This document shows, in pieces, positions 15,628-25,200 of a stretch of DNA of 64,000 nt. The stretch's first letter is position 1, and each line of letters starts with the position of its first letter. The DNA comes from Pseudomonas fluorescens. Lineage in GTDB: Bacteria > Pseudomonadota > Gammaproteobacteria > Pseudomonadales > Pseudomonadaceae. The DNA is taken from contig NZ_CABVIY010000005.1 of NCBI RefSeq assembly GCF_902498195.1, forward strand, positions 372,001-436,000, given 5' to 3'. Below the pieces are notes generated by a model. It was given only the letters and a program-made list of their open reading frames with translations, did not search any database and was not told where the DNA came from. The translations under genes were made by a program, and so were the position numbers.

Positions 15628-18078
15628 TTACTCCAACGCCTTCCAGATGTCCGTGGCGTATTCGCGAATCGTCCGGTCTGACGAGAACCAACCCATCCGT
15701 GACGTGTTCAACACTGCCGAACGCCACCATTCGTTCGAATCGTGCCAATGAGCTTCGACCCGCATCTGGGCGTTCCAGTAGGAGTCAAAGTCAGCGCAGA
15801 CCAGGAAGCGGTCATAGTCCACCAGCGAATCGATCAGTCCGGTGTAGCGCGATGGATCATCCGGCGAGAACACCCCGCCACGAATCGCCTGCAGCACGTC
15901 ATTGAGCCGATGGGACGCGGCAATGTCCGGCACCGCGCTGAACTCGTGGTTCTGCTTGCGCGCCTCGACCTGCTGGGCGCTCAGGCCAAAGATGAACATG
16001 TGCTCGGCGCCGATGCGCTCGCACATTTCCACGTTGGCGCCGTCCAGCGTACCAATGGTCAACGCACCGTTGAGGCCGAACTTCATGTTACTGGTGCCCG
16101 AGGCCTCGAAGCCGGCAGTGGATATCTGCTCGGACAAATCCGCCGCCGGAATGATGCTTTCCGCGAGGCTGACGTTGTAGTTGGGCAGGAACACCACCTT
16201 GAGCAGGCCGCGCACGGTCGGGTCGTTGTTCACCACCCGGGCGATGTCGTTGGTCAGTTTGATGATCAATTTGGCCTGGTGATAACTGGCCGCCGCCTTG
16301 CCGGCAAAGATCTTCACCCGCGGCACCCAGTCGATCTCCGGTTCGGCGCGAATCGCCTGGTACAGCGCCACGGTGTGCATCAGGTTGAGCAACTGACGCT
16401 TGTATTCGTGGATCCGCTTGACCTGCACGTCGAACATCGCCGCCGGGTTGACCGCCACGCCCAAGCGTTCGTGGATGATGTACGCCAGCGCCTTTTTGCT
16501 GTGCAGGCGCTGTTCGGCAAAGGCCTTGCGGAACGCGGGCTTGTCGGCGAACGGCTCCAGGGCGAGCAACCCTTCTTCCGGATTATCCAGCAGCTCGGGG
16601 CCCAGGGCATCGACCAGCATCGAGGTCAACTCGGAGTTGGCCTGGTACAGCCAGCGGCGGAAGGTAATGCCGTTGGTCTTGTTGTTGATTCGCGCCGGGT
16701 AGAGTTTGTGCAGTTCCGAGAACACCGTCTTGCGCATCAACTGGGTGTGCAGCGCGGACACCCCGTTGACGCTGTGGGAACCGAGGAACGCCAGGTTGCC
16801 CATGCGCACGCGGCGGCCGTTGTCTTCCTCGATCAGCGACACCGCACGCAGCACATCGAAATCATGGATGCCTTTGGCACGCAGCGAATCGATGTGCTGG
16901 GCGTTGATCAGGTAAATGATCTGCATGTGCCGAGGCAACATGCGCTCCATCAAACCGACCGGCCAGGTTTCCAGGGCTTCGGGCAACAGGGTGTGGTTGG
17001 TGTAGGACAGCGTATCGACGGTGATCTGCCACGCCGCATCCCAGGCCACGTCGTACACGTCGACCAATTGACGCATCAGCTCGGCGACGGCGATGGAGGG
17101 GTGGGTGTCGTTGAGCTGGATCGCCGCGTGGTCGCCCAGGGTCAGCACCGAGGTGTGCATGTTGCGATGACGGCGCAGCAGATCCTGGAGGGACGCGGCG
17201 ACGAAAAAGTATTCCTGGCGCAGGCGCAGTTCCTGGCCGGCTTCGGTGCTGTCCGCCGGGTAGAGCACGCGGGAGATGCTTTCGGCCCGGGCCACTTCGG
17301 CGACCGCGCCCAGGTGGTCACCGGCGTTGAAGCGTTCCAGGTGCAGGTCCTCCATGGCCCGCGCGCGCCACAAACGCAAAGTGTTCACGCTTGCGCCGCG
17401 CCAACCGACCACCGGCGTGTCGTAGGCAATGGCGCGAACGGTTTCCGCCGGATGCCAGACTTGCCTGGACTTGCCGCTTTCGTCGGTCACCGTCTCGACG
17501 CCGCCGCCGAAGGCGATGGTGTAAACCACCTCCGGCCGCTCGAACTCCCATGGGTTGCCGAAATCCAGCCAGTGCTCGGTCTGTTCCTGCTGCCAGCCAT
17601 CGACGATGGCCTGGCGGAACAAACCGTGCTCGTAGCGAATGCCATAACCATGACCGGCGATGCCCAGGGTCGACATGCTTTCCATGAAACACGCCGCCAG
17701 ACGACCGAGGCCACCGTTACCCAGCGCCGCGTCGGGCTCCAGCAACCGGATGCGTTCGAGGTCGACGCCCAGCTCGGTCAGGGCCTCGCGGGCCACGTCG
17801 AGCAGGCCCAGGTTGCTCAAGCTGTCGTAGAGCAGGCGGCCGATGAGGAATTCGAGGGACAGGTAATAAACCCGCTTCTGGCCTTTGCGGTAGATCTGCC
17901 GCGTGTGGTCCATCCAGTGCTCGACCATGTGATCGCGCGCGGCCAGCGCAATGGCTTCGAACCAGTCATGGTCGAAGGCGTGATCAGGGTCTTTACCCAC
18001 CGCATAGGTGAGTTTGGTCAAGACGGCGTCGCGGAATGCGGCCACCTCTGCTTCGCGAACAAGTGGTTCTTGAGTCAT
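15628..18078 (-). CDS. glgP: Glycogen/starch/alpha-glucan phosphorylase
   Basis: An 816-residue GT35 phosphorylase that releases glucose 1-phosphate from alpha-1,4-glucans. Family marks include YYLSLEFLIGRLL near the N-terminus, NGGLGRLAACFMES, GYGIRYEHGLFRQ, RINNKTNGITFRRWL, and the pyridoxal-phosphate site EASGTSNMKF with its Lys. It stands alone, without the glgC/glgA/glgB/glgX genes, which pseudomonads usually keep elsewhere. Repeat 15522-15592 follows the stop codon. A long open frame antisense to it carries no recognisable protein. Confidence 0.97.
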   Translation of the reverse strand: MTQEPLVREAEVAAFRDAVLTKLTYAVGKDPDHAFDHDWFEAIALAARDHMVEHWMDHTRQIYRKGQKRVYYLSLEFLIGRLLYDSLSNLGLLDVAREALTELGVDLERIRLLEPDAALGNGGLGRLAACFMESMSTLGIAGHGYGIRYEHGLFRQAIVDGWQQEQTEHWLDFGNPWEFERPEVVYTIAFGGGVETVTDESGKSRQVWHPAETVRAIAYDTPVVGWRGASVNTLRLWRARAMEDLHLERFNAGDHLGAVAEVARAESISRVLYPADSTEAGQELRLRQEYFFVAASLQDLLRRHRNMHTSVLTLGDHAAIQLNDTHPSIAVAELMRQLVDVYDVAWDAAWQITVDTLSYTNHTLLPEALETWPVGLMERMLPRHMQIIYLINAQHIDSLRAKGIHDFDVLRAVSLIEEDNGRRVRMGNLAFLGSHSVNGVSALHTQLMRKTVFSELHKLYPARINNKTNGITFRRWLYQANSELTSMLVDALGPELLDNPEEGLLALEPFADKPAFRKAFAEQRLHSKKALAYIIHERLGVAVNPAAMFDVQVKRIHEYKRQLLNLMHTVALYQAIRAEPEIDWVPRVKIFAGKAAASYHQAKLIIKLTNDIARVVNNDPTVRGLLKVVFLPNYNVSLAESIIPAADLSEQISTAGFEASGTSNMKFGLNGALTIGTLDGANVEMCERIGAEHMFIFGLSAQQVEARKQNHEFSAVPDIAASHRLNDVLQAIRGGVFSPDDPSRYTGLIDSLVDYDRFLVCADFDSYWNAQMRVEAHWHDSNEWWRSAVLNTSRMGWFSSDRTIREYATDIWKALE

Positions 18079-18335
18079 CGATAAGACCTCGAGCGAGCTT
18101 GGAGTTGTCTGAGCCTAGACGGTCTGACAGGCGGTAGAGGCTCTGGTTCGGCAGTTTTTCCTGTGAGTGCAAATCGGTCGGCATTACATTGTCGTGTACA
18201 TGAATTAATGCAGGGGCCGTGCCGGATTAGCGGTAAATCGGACGGCGAAGAAAAAATCTGGCGAAAGGTTGTTCAAAAATCCACCAGTCCCGGTATGATC
18301 GCGCGCCCTGATGCATACGCCTGGTAATACCCTCG

Positions 18336-18776
18336 ATGATGAAGCCCAACCTGATTGCCGCAGCCGAGATCGACCGTCTCGATACCTGGGCCAAATATTC
18401 GGCCCCGATGTGCGGCTCGTGCATCTCCAGCTGCTGCACATTGCCGGTGGAGGTCAAGATCAAGGATCTGGTTCGTATCGGCGTGGTCGATGAATTCGAG
18501 CTGGGCGATCCACCGAAGAACATCGCCAAGCGTTTGCAAAAGGAAGGGTTGGTCGAGCGCTTCAACCAGAAATCGGGAATCTTCACCCTCCAGCGCATGA
18601 GCAACAACGATTGCTACTACCTGGATCGTAAGAGCCGTCTGTGCACTATTTATGAAAAGCGCCCCGACACGTGCCGCAACCACCCGAAAATCGGCCCGCG
18701 GCCGGGGTATTGCGCGTACAAGCCCAAGGAAGTGGAGCGCGAGACGAGCAGTCGTCGGACGCTGGAAAAATTCTAA
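18336..18776 (+). CDS. YkgJ family cysteine-cluster protein
   Basis: A 146-residue protein with eight cysteines arranged as C26-x2-C29-x3-CC33/34 and, later, C93, C103, C113 and C126. This is the YkgJ/UPF0153 zinc- or iron-sulfur-binding cysteine cluster. No reaction is known for this protein; some members have been linked to metal or flagellar processes. ATG 18336 and ATG 18339 are adjacent candidates and cannot be separated by ribosome-binding site. A hairpin terminator follows at 18842, and the gene stands alone. Confidence 0.88.
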   Translation: MMKPNLIAAAEIDRLDTWAKYSAPMCGSCISSCCTLPVEVKIKDLVRIGVVDEFELGDPPKNIAKRLQKEGLVERFNQKSGIFTLQRMSNNDCYYLDRKSRLCTIYEKRPDTCRNHPKIGPRPGYCAYKPKEVERETSSRRTLEKF

Positions 18777-18841
18777 TCTTCTCTTTTTCGCCAGCCTCCG
18801 TTTGAACTGTCATCTACAGACCGTTAATTGAACCCTGAAAG

Positions 18842-18866
18842 AGCCCGATGAGTTGTACGGGCTTTT
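18842..18866 (+). terminator. Rho-independent terminator after the YkgJ-family gene
   Basis: AGCCCG (18842-18847) pairs with CGGGCT (18858-18863) around a 10-nt loop and is followed by TTT. It is 66 bp downstream of the stop codon. Confidence 0.75.
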
Positions 18867-19422
18867 AGTGTTCCCAAAAAATACTGTCTGGACCGTTGTG
18901 GAGACGCAACAACCAATTCCTATATTGATCACCCTCATTATCTCCCGCCATACCAACAGTCAGTTACTTACAACTGCCCCCCAATTCAATCTGTTTGTTT
19001 GATACACGCCCTCATCTAATACAGACTTTTCCTACAGCATAAAATCTTAATTGGATGTGGGAATAATCCTAAAGATTGATAGGAACCGTCCAAACCAAGC
19101 GTGGCCTGTAGAGGCCTTGCCATCAGCCTCGCCCCTCGCTCAACACATATCTTTCGATACAACTTGATAACCCGTCACAGCCCAGCGCTGGAATACCATT
19201 ACGCTCGCGCTCCCGAAACAATAAGAATTAATCACACATAACCAATGACGACCCAATAACACTTCGTTAATACATGGCAAACAGGATCGAGCCACACAAC
19301 CTGAATATGCATAACCTGTCAGCAGCCAACTCCTTCGTCATGCGCTTGCTTCAAAGACCCCTGGTTACTCACAAGGACTGTTTTTTTCGGTGAGAACTTT
19401 AACCAACAGGAAACTTGCCACC
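18867..19422. other. 556-bp A/T-richer intergenic region upstream of the efflux operon
   Basis: No convincing gene, tRNA or known RNA was found. The base composition is clearly more A/T-rich than the neighbouring genes. A dyad TCCTA-N8-TAGGA lies at 19067-19084, with another TTTCCTA at 19028-19034; it could be an operator for the efflux operon, but no regulator gene is adjacent, so the site is unassigned. The promoter of the efflux operon must lie in this stretch. Confidence 0.6.
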
Positions 19423-20598
19423 ATGCCCCCCTACAAAGTACGTCGAACATTGATCAGTATTTCCTTGTCCCTTTGCACGCTCGCCATCGTCGGCGGCATG
19501 ACCTACTGGCTTTGGCCAGGGGCAACAGCCGCCACCCCGGCAACCGCGCCCGCCGTTCCGGTGACCGCAGTCGAGATCGGGCGCCAGGATGTGCCGATCC
19601 TTATCAATGCCATGGGTAACGTGCGCTCGCAACGTAGCGTGGATGTCCGCCCTCAAGTGGACGGACTGTTAGTGGAGTTTCCGGTCAGCGAGGGACAGCT
19701 CGTCAAAAAAGGCGACCTGCTGGCGCGCATCGACGATCGCGCCATCGTGGCCGCGCTGGAGCGCGCCCAAGCCCAACAGGCCGTTGCCCAGGCTCAACTG
19801 GCCTCGGCACACGTCGACCTCAGGCGCTATCGCGCGCTGGCCAGTACGCAAGCTGTCTCGGCACAAACCCTTGATCAACAAACCCACCTGGTTGCCCAGC
19901 TACAAGCGACACTGAAGAGCGAGCAAGCCACGGTGGCCGCCACTCAGGTGCAGCTGTCCCATACCCGGATTCACGCGCCCAGCGACGGTCGTATCGGCAT
20001 CCGCAACCTCCACGCCGGCAATTACGTAAGGACAAGTGACGCACAGGCGCTGTTTTCGCTCGTCCAGCTGGACCCCATAGGCATCGACATCGCCTTGCCC
20101 CAGGCTCGCCTTCCGCAGCTGCAAGCGCTGATGGCCAGCGCCGACAGATCATCGGTGGTCTTGCGTGCCTACTCCGGGGACGGCGGATCACTCCTGGGAG
20201 AGGGTCATCTGGACCTGATCGACAACCGGGTCTCCGGTGCTACGGGGACCGTGCGGATCAAAGGAACCGTCGCCAATGCCCAAGGGCGCCTGTGGCCGGA
20301 TCAGTCGATCGTGGTCAGCCTACAGGCCGGCATGATGCGCGATGTCCTGGTCGTGCCGCAGCGGGCGATACGACAGGGAGCGAACGACACGTTCGTCTGG
20401 CGTATCAGCGACGGCAAAGCCTTCCCGCAGCCCGTGGACGTCGCGTACACCGACGCCGAGATCGCCGTGGTAGAGGGAATCCAGGCAGGCGACCGGATCG
20501 TCACAGACGGTTACTCGCGGCTGCGTCCCGGCACGGCGGTCAACATTCTCCAGGCCAAAGATGCTGCCATGCCCGTCGCCAGCCGGAGCACGCCGTGA
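19423..20598 (+). CDS. RND efflux periplasmic adaptor (membrane fusion protein)
   Basis: A 391-residue adaptor with an N-terminal membrane anchor/signal (ISISLSLCTLAIVGGMTYWLW), the lipoyl half-motifs (VRPQVDGLLVEFPVSEGQLVKKGDLLARIDDR and LSHTRIHAPSDGRIGIRNLHAGNYV), an alpha-hairpin between them, then beta-barrel and membrane-proximal domains ending LVVPQRAIRQGAND. It links the inner-membrane pump to the outer-membrane channel. ATG 19423 with AGGAA upstream is preferred; a GTG at 19390 would add 11 residues. The stop codon overlaps the pump start by 1 bp. Closest in style to MdtA/MexA-type adaptors; the exported compounds cannot be told. Confidence 0.93.
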   Translation: MPPYKVRRTLISISLSLCTLAIVGGMTYWLWPGATAATPATAPAVPVTAVEIGRQDVPILINAMGNVRSQRSVDVRPQVDGLLVEFPVSEGQLVKKGDLLARIDDRAIVAALERAQAQQAVAQAQLASAHVDLRRYRALASTQAVSAQTLDQQTHLVAQLQATLKSEQATVAATQVQLSHTRIHAPSDGRIGIRNLHAGNYVRTSDAQALFSLVQLDPIGIDIALPQARLPQLQALMASADRSSVVLRAYSGDGGSLLGEGHLDLIDNRVSGATGTVRIKGTVANAQGRLWPDQSIVVSLQAGMMRDVLVVPQRAIRQGANDTFVWRISDGKAFPQPVDVAYTDAEIAVVEGIQAGDRIVTDGYSRLRPGTAVNILQAKDAAMPVASRSTP

Positions 20599-23500
20599 TG
20601 ACCAACCGCAGTGTTTACGCCTGGTGCATGGACCGTCCGGTCGGCACCATCCTGCTGAGTTTCGCGTTGGTTCTGTTGGGTGTCATCGCCTACCTGCGCC
20701 TGTCCATCGCGCCGCTGCCCGAGGCGGATTTCCCCACCATCCAGATCACTGCCAACTTGCCCGGTGCCAGCGCCCAGACCATGGCCTCCTCCGTAGCCAC
20801 ACCCCTGGAGGTACAACTCAGCTCGATTGCCGGCATCACCGAAATGACCTCCACCAGCTCTTTGGGGAAGCTGACGCTGACGCTGCAATTCAGCCTGGAT
20901 AAGAACATCGACACCGCCGCTCAGGAAGTACAGGTGGCGATCAATACCGCCTCGGCCCGCCTGCCCAGCGATATGCCCAGCCTGCCGGTGTGGCGCAAGG
21001 TGAATCCGGCGGATGGCGCGGTCATGATCCTCAGCGTTTATTCCGACACCTTGTCGCTGCTTGAAGTCAGCGACCTCGCCGAAACCGTGCTGGCAAGACG
21101 ACTGAGCCAGATTGACGGGGTCGGCCTGATCAACGTGATCGGCCAGCGCCGCCCGGCGATCCGGATCCAGGCAAGGCCGGAGGTGCTCGCAGCAGCGGGC
21201 GTGACCCTGGCGGATATCCGTACGGCGGTGCAGCAGGCCAGCGTCAATCTGCCCAAGGGCGCACTGTATGGGGAGAACCGGGTTTCCAGCCTGGAAGTGA
21301 ATGACCAGCTGTTCGAACCCATGGAGTACGGCAACGTCATCGTCACCTATCGCGATGGCTCGGCCGTCCGGGTTCGAGACCTGGCCAGCGTCAGCCTGGG
21401 GGCGGAGGACGACTACGTGCAAGGCTGGCCTGATGGCCACTCGGGCGTGTCGCTGCTGATCCGGCGTCAGCCAGGAGCCAACATCGTCGCAACCGCCGAC
21501 CGCATCAAGCAAGCCCTGCCGAATCTCCAGGCGGTTTTACCCGCGGACCTGACGGTTGAAGTCCTGAATGACCGTACGCGCACCATCCGCTCTTCATTGC
21601 ATGAAGTCGAATTGACGCTGGCCATTGCCATTATCCTGGTGATTGGCGTGATGGCGCTGTTTCTGCGGCAATGGTCGGCGACCCTGATCGTCACCACAGT
21701 ACTCGGCGTTTCCATCGTATCGACCTGTGCCGTGATGTACCTGGCGGGATTCAGCCTGAACAACCTGACGCTCGTGGCCATTGTCATCGCCGTGGGTTTT
21801 ATCGTCGATGACGCGATCGTGGTAATCGAAAACATCCATCGCCATCTGGAGCTCGGCGAGGATAAACGCACCGCGGCACTCAAGGGTGTCAGCGAAATTG
21901 GCTTCACGGTGGTGTCTATCACCGTGTCACTGATAGCCGCCTTGATCCCCTTGCTGTTCATGGGGGGCGTGGTGGGACGTCTGTTCAGCGAGTTCGCCCT
22001 GACAGTGGTCGCATCCCTGGTGATTTCGGTCGTGGTCTGCCTGACCCTTGCGCCGACACTGGCCTCGCTGTTCATGAAGGCGCCCACGCACCACACACCC
22101 ACCGACAAAGGCGTCTTCAGTCGACTGATCGGCGCCTATGACCGCGTTCTGGTTTGGGCGCTCGGGCATCAGCGCTTCATGCTCGGGGTATTTTTTGCCA
22201 GCGTGGCACTCAGCGTTGCCAGCTTCGTGATGATTCCCAAAGGTTTTTTCCCCTTGCAGGATACGGCCTTCATCATGGGATTCACCCGGGCGTCCGCCGA
22301 TATTTCCTATGAGGAGATGGTCGCCAAGCACAAGCAGCTGGAGGCGATATTCAGCAAGGACCCGGCCGTTACCGGTTTCAACCATGCCGTCGGTGGCAGC
22401 ACGACCGATTCGATCGGAAACGGTCGGGTGTGGCTGGTGTTGAACGACCCGGGGGATCGCGACGAGACCGTCAGCGAAGTCATCGACCGGCTGCGCCCAC
22501 AGCTGGCGAAGGTCACCGGTATCCAGATATCCCTGCGCGCCGTTCAAGACATCAACCTCAGCGCCGGCCAGCCCCGAGCTCAATATCAATATGTGCTTTT
22601 GGCGCAAAGCAGCGACGAACTCGCGACCTGGGCCACTGCCCTGGCCGATCGCCTGCGCGCAAGTCCGTTGTTCCGTGACGTGTCTCACGACCTGCAACTG
22701 GATGCCAACATCACCCGCATCACACTTGATCGGGATGAAGCGGCCCGCTACGGCTTCACGGCACGCGACCTTGACAATGCGCTTTATGACGCCTTCGGCC
22801 AGCGACAAATCAGCGAGTATCAAACCGAAGCCAATCAGTACAAGGTCTTGCTTGAACTCAGCACCGCGCAACGTGGCAATACCGAAAGCCTGAGCTATTT
22901 CCATCTGCGCTCACCACTCAATGGTCAGATGGTCCCATTGCTTGCGTTTGCTCGCGTTGAACCACCCACGAGCGGTCCTGTCGTGATCAATCACAACGGC
23001 ATGCTGCCGGCGGCCAACCTGTCGTTCAATCTTGCCCCCGGCGTCGCCCTTGGGCAGGCAGTGAGCACCCTCCAGAACATCGAACGGGAGATCGGCATGC
23101 CGGCTTCGGTGAGCGGCACCTTCCAGGGTTCCGCCCAGGCGTTCCAGTCATCGCTGGCCAGTCAACCCTTCCTGATCCTCGCTGCACTGGTGGCCGTTTA
23201 CATCATCCTTGGCGTGCTCTATGAAAGCCTTGTGCACCCGCTCACCATCCTTTCCACCCTGCCCTCGGCGGGCATCGGCGCGATTCTTCTGCTGTGGTTG
23301 TGGCAGCTGGATTTCTCGGTAATGGCACTGATCGGCCTGATCCTGCTGATCGGACTGGTCAAGAAAAACGGCATCCTGCTGATCGACTTCGCCTTGCAGG
23401 CCCAGCGTGAACACAACCTGTCGCCACGGGAGGCGATTCATCAAGCCTGCCTGGCGCGTTTTCGCCCGATCCTGATGACCACCCTCGCGGCCCTGTTCGG

Positions 23501-23693
23501 CGCCGTGCCCTTGATGCTGGCTTTCGGTACGGGCGCGGAGCTGCGCGAACCACTTGGGGTGGTGATCGTCGGCGGGCTGATGCTCAGCCAGGTATTGACC
23601 ATGCTGACCACTCCTGTGGTGTTCCTGGCACTTGACCGACTGTTCCATGGAGACAAACGTCGCCAGATCCCCGAGCTGGAGCATGCGAAATGA
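20598..23693 (+). CDS. RND (HAE1-type) multidrug efflux transporter
   Basis: A 1031-residue inner-membrane pump of the AcrB/MdtBC superfamily. It has TM1 followed by the porter segments (LSIAPLPEADFPTIQITANLPGAS...), TM2-TM6 with the proton-relay aspartates D404/D405 in GFIVDDAIVVIENIHRHLE, a second periplasmic block and TM7-TM12 with GLIGLVKKNGILLIDFA. Starts at ATG 20598, inside the adaptor stop codon (TGATG), and ends overlapping the outer-membrane gene by 4 bp. Residues around the first periplasmic region resemble MdtB/MuxB-type pumps more than AcrB; the substrate range is not predictable. A single pump gene rather than the paired MdtBC arrangement. Confidence 0.95.
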   Translation: MTNRSVYAWCMDRPVGTILLSFALVLLGVIAYLRLSIAPLPEADFPTIQITANLPGASAQTMASSVATPLEVQLSSIAGITEMTSTSSLGKLTLTLQFSLDKNIDTAAQEVQVAINTASARLPSDMPSLPVWRKVNPADGAVMILSVYSDTLSLLEVSDLAETVLARRLSQIDGVGLINVIGQRRPAIRIQARPEVLAAAGVTLADIRTAVQQASVNLPKGALYGENRVSSLEVNDQLFEPMEYGNVIVTYRDGSAVRVRDLASVSLGAEDDYVQGWPDGHSGVSLLIRRQPGANIVATADRIKQALPNLQAVLPADLTVEVLNDRTRTIRSSLHEVELTLAIAIILVIGVMALFLRQWSATLIVTTVLGVSIVSTCAVMYLAGFSLNNLTLVAIVIAVGFIVDDAIVVIENIHRHLELGEDKRTAALKGVSEIGFTVVSITVSLIAALIPLLFMGGVVGRLFSEFALTVVASLVISVVVCLTLAPTLASLFMKAPTHHTPTDKGVFSRLIGAYDRVLVWALGHQRFMLGVFFASVALSVASFVMIPKGFFPLQDTAFIMGFTRASADISYEEMVAKHKQLEAIFSKDPAVTGFNHAVGGSTTDSIGNGRVWLVLNDPGDRDETVSEVIDRLRPQLAKVTGIQISLRAVQDINLSAGQPRAQYQYVLLAQSSDELATWATALADRLRASPLFRDVSHDLQLDANITRITLDRDEAARYGFTARDLDNALYDAFGQRQISEYQTEANQYKVLLELSTAQRGNTESLSYFHLRSPLNGQMVPLLAFARVEPPTSGPVVINHNGMLPAANLSFNLAPGVALGQAVSTLQNIEREIGMPASVSGTFQGSAQAFQSSLASQPFLILAALVAVYIILGVLYESLVHPLTILSTLPSAGIGAILLLWLWQLDFSVMALIGLILLIGLVKKNGILLIDFALQAQREHNLSPREAIHQACLARFRPILMTTLAALFGAVPLMLAFGTGAELREPLGVVIVGGLMLSQVLTMLTTPVVFLALDRLFHGDKRRQIPELEHAK

Positions 23694-25099
23694 TCTACAG
23701 AACACCTCTGCTCACTCTGTTGCTGTTGTCTGCCTTGGCAGGTTGCGCCAGCCAATCGAATCCCGCGATGCCGCTGCAGGAGATCCCGTCAACAACAGCG
23801 TCCGGTCCAGCCCTCGATTCCCTGGCACAGCGCTGGTGGGAAAGCTTCGAAGACCCAGCGTTGAATCGCCTCATGACCGATGCTCTTCGCGATAACCTCA
23901 ACCTGGCCGCTGCCGCCGAACGGGTCCGGGAAGTGCGCGCCCAACACAATCTGGCAGCCACCGAGCTGTATCCCGAGATCGGCGCAGTCGCCAGGTACGG
24001 TCGATCTCGAACGGCACTGGACGGTGCGAGCACCAAGTACTCCTACGGAGTGGACCTGGCATGGGAGCTGGATCTTTTCGGTCGCCTGAAAGCCCTGCGC
24101 AATGAAGCTGGCGCCGAACTGAATGCAGCCCAGCAGGATTATCTGAGCCTGCGGCTCACTTTGATGGCGGAGGTGGCCAATAACTACCTTCAGTATCGAC
24201 TTGCCCGGCAGTTGATGGGCATCGCGACCGAGACCGGCATCAACCAGGCGCACACCGCACGCGTCACTCGCGCTCGACTGGAGCAGGGATCGGCAAATCG
24301 CCTTGATCTGGAGCGCATCGAATCCCAGGTCGCGATCACCCAGGCCGAAATACCGACGGCGCGGCAACAGGCACAGTCCGCCAGCTATAACCTCGCTTAC
24401 CTGCTGGCCAGCGAGCAGCCAAGGATAGACAGCCTGCTTGCCGAGACACCGCCCTCATCAATACGATTTTCCGAGTCGGCACTACCGCAACTGTTGTCGA
24501 TTCCTGCCGAGGTTCTCCGTGAGCGGCCGGACGTCCGGGCCGCTGAACAACGGTTGCTCGCCGCTGGTGAGTCACTCGTCGCAGAAAAGGCCGCACGCTA
24601 CCCTCAATTGACGCTGGGGGTGCTGGCAATGTTCGAGCAGGGAGGTGCAGCGCCCTGGGCATTGACCAGCCAACTGTTCCAGCCGCTGTTCAACTTCGGT
24701 CGGCTCGACTCGCAGATCGAAGCGAGCGATGCCCGCCGCGAACAGGCCAGGCTCGCCTACCAACAGAGCCTTCTGCAGGCGCTGCGCGAAGCGCACACGT
24801 CAATTCACGCTTATGGTCAAGGAATCAATCGACAACACGAGCTCGACAAGGCCACCGCTGCCGCCGCCCGCGCCGTCGACCTGGCCAGGCAGCAGTACCA
24901 GGCGGGCACTGTTTCCATGCTGGAAGTCCTGGATGCCGAACGCAGCCTTTTCAGCGTGCAACGTAGCCAGGCTCAGGCAAAAGTGGACGTCGCACTGCGT
25001 TGGGTGGACATCAATCGAACGCTGGGTATTGCACCCATGCAGACATCACCTGAAATGGAGAATGAGAACCGCGAGGTCGATCCGGATCAGAACACCTGA
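23690..25099 (+). CDS. Outer-membrane efflux lipoprotein (NodT/OprM family)
   Basis: A 469-residue TolC-superfamily protein with a lipoprotein signal (lipobox LAGC, Cys19), the RWWESFEDPALNRLM region, and two OEP repeats rich in coiled-coil helices (WELDLFGRLKALRNEAGAEL; FNFGRLDSQIEASDARREQARLAYQQ). It forms the trimeric outer-membrane duct for the two preceding proteins. ATG 23690 overlaps the pump stop codon (ATGA), completing a translationally coupled three-gene operon that ends in the terminator at 25151. Confidence 0.94.
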   Translation: MIYRTPLLTLLLLSALAGCASQSNPAMPLQEIPSTTASGPALDSLAQRWWESFEDPALNRLMTDALRDNLNLAAAAERVREVRAQHNLAATELYPEIGAVARYGRSRTALDGASTKYSYGVDLAWELDLFGRLKALRNEAGAELNAAQQDYLSLRLTLMAEVANNYLQYRLARQLMGIATETGINQAHTARVTRARLEQGSANRLDLERIESQVAITQAEIPTARQQAQSASYNLAYLLASEQPRIDSLLAETPPSSIRFSESALPQLLSIPAEVLRERPDVRAAEQRLLAAGESLVAEKAARYPQLTLGVLAMFEQGGAAPWALTSQLFQPLFNFGRLDSQIEASDARREQARLAYQQSLLQALREAHTSIHAYGQGINRQHELDKATAAAARAVDLARQQYQAGTVSMLEVLDAERSLFSVQRSQAQAKVDVALRWVDINRTLGIAPMQTSPEMENENREVDPDQNT

Positions 25100-25150
25100 T
25101 CTTCTGATCACACACAGGCGCTACCCGCCTCGCAAAACACGCACAAACAA

Positions 25151-25184
25151 AAACGCCCCCGGCCTTTCGACCGGGGGCGTTTTC
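25151..25184. terminator. Bidirectional terminator between the efflux operon and typA
   Basis: A strong stem AACGCCCCCGG / CCGGGGGCGTT with a 7-nt loop is flanked by an A-run on the left and a T-run on the right. It can end the efflux operon (forward) and typA (reverse). Confidence 0.9.
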
Positions 25185-25200
25185 ATTCAGCCGGGGCTAA

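Noticed and set aside
15742..18084. Very long open frame (780 codons) on the forward strand, antisense to glgP; similar ones antisense to hutU (729-2747), typA (25480-27009), glnA (28923-30428) and the his operon (44782-47367)
   Set aside because: Each is a mirror of a well-recognised gene, has no ribosome-binding site or family motif, and shows the biased composition typical of antisense frames in high-GC genomes.
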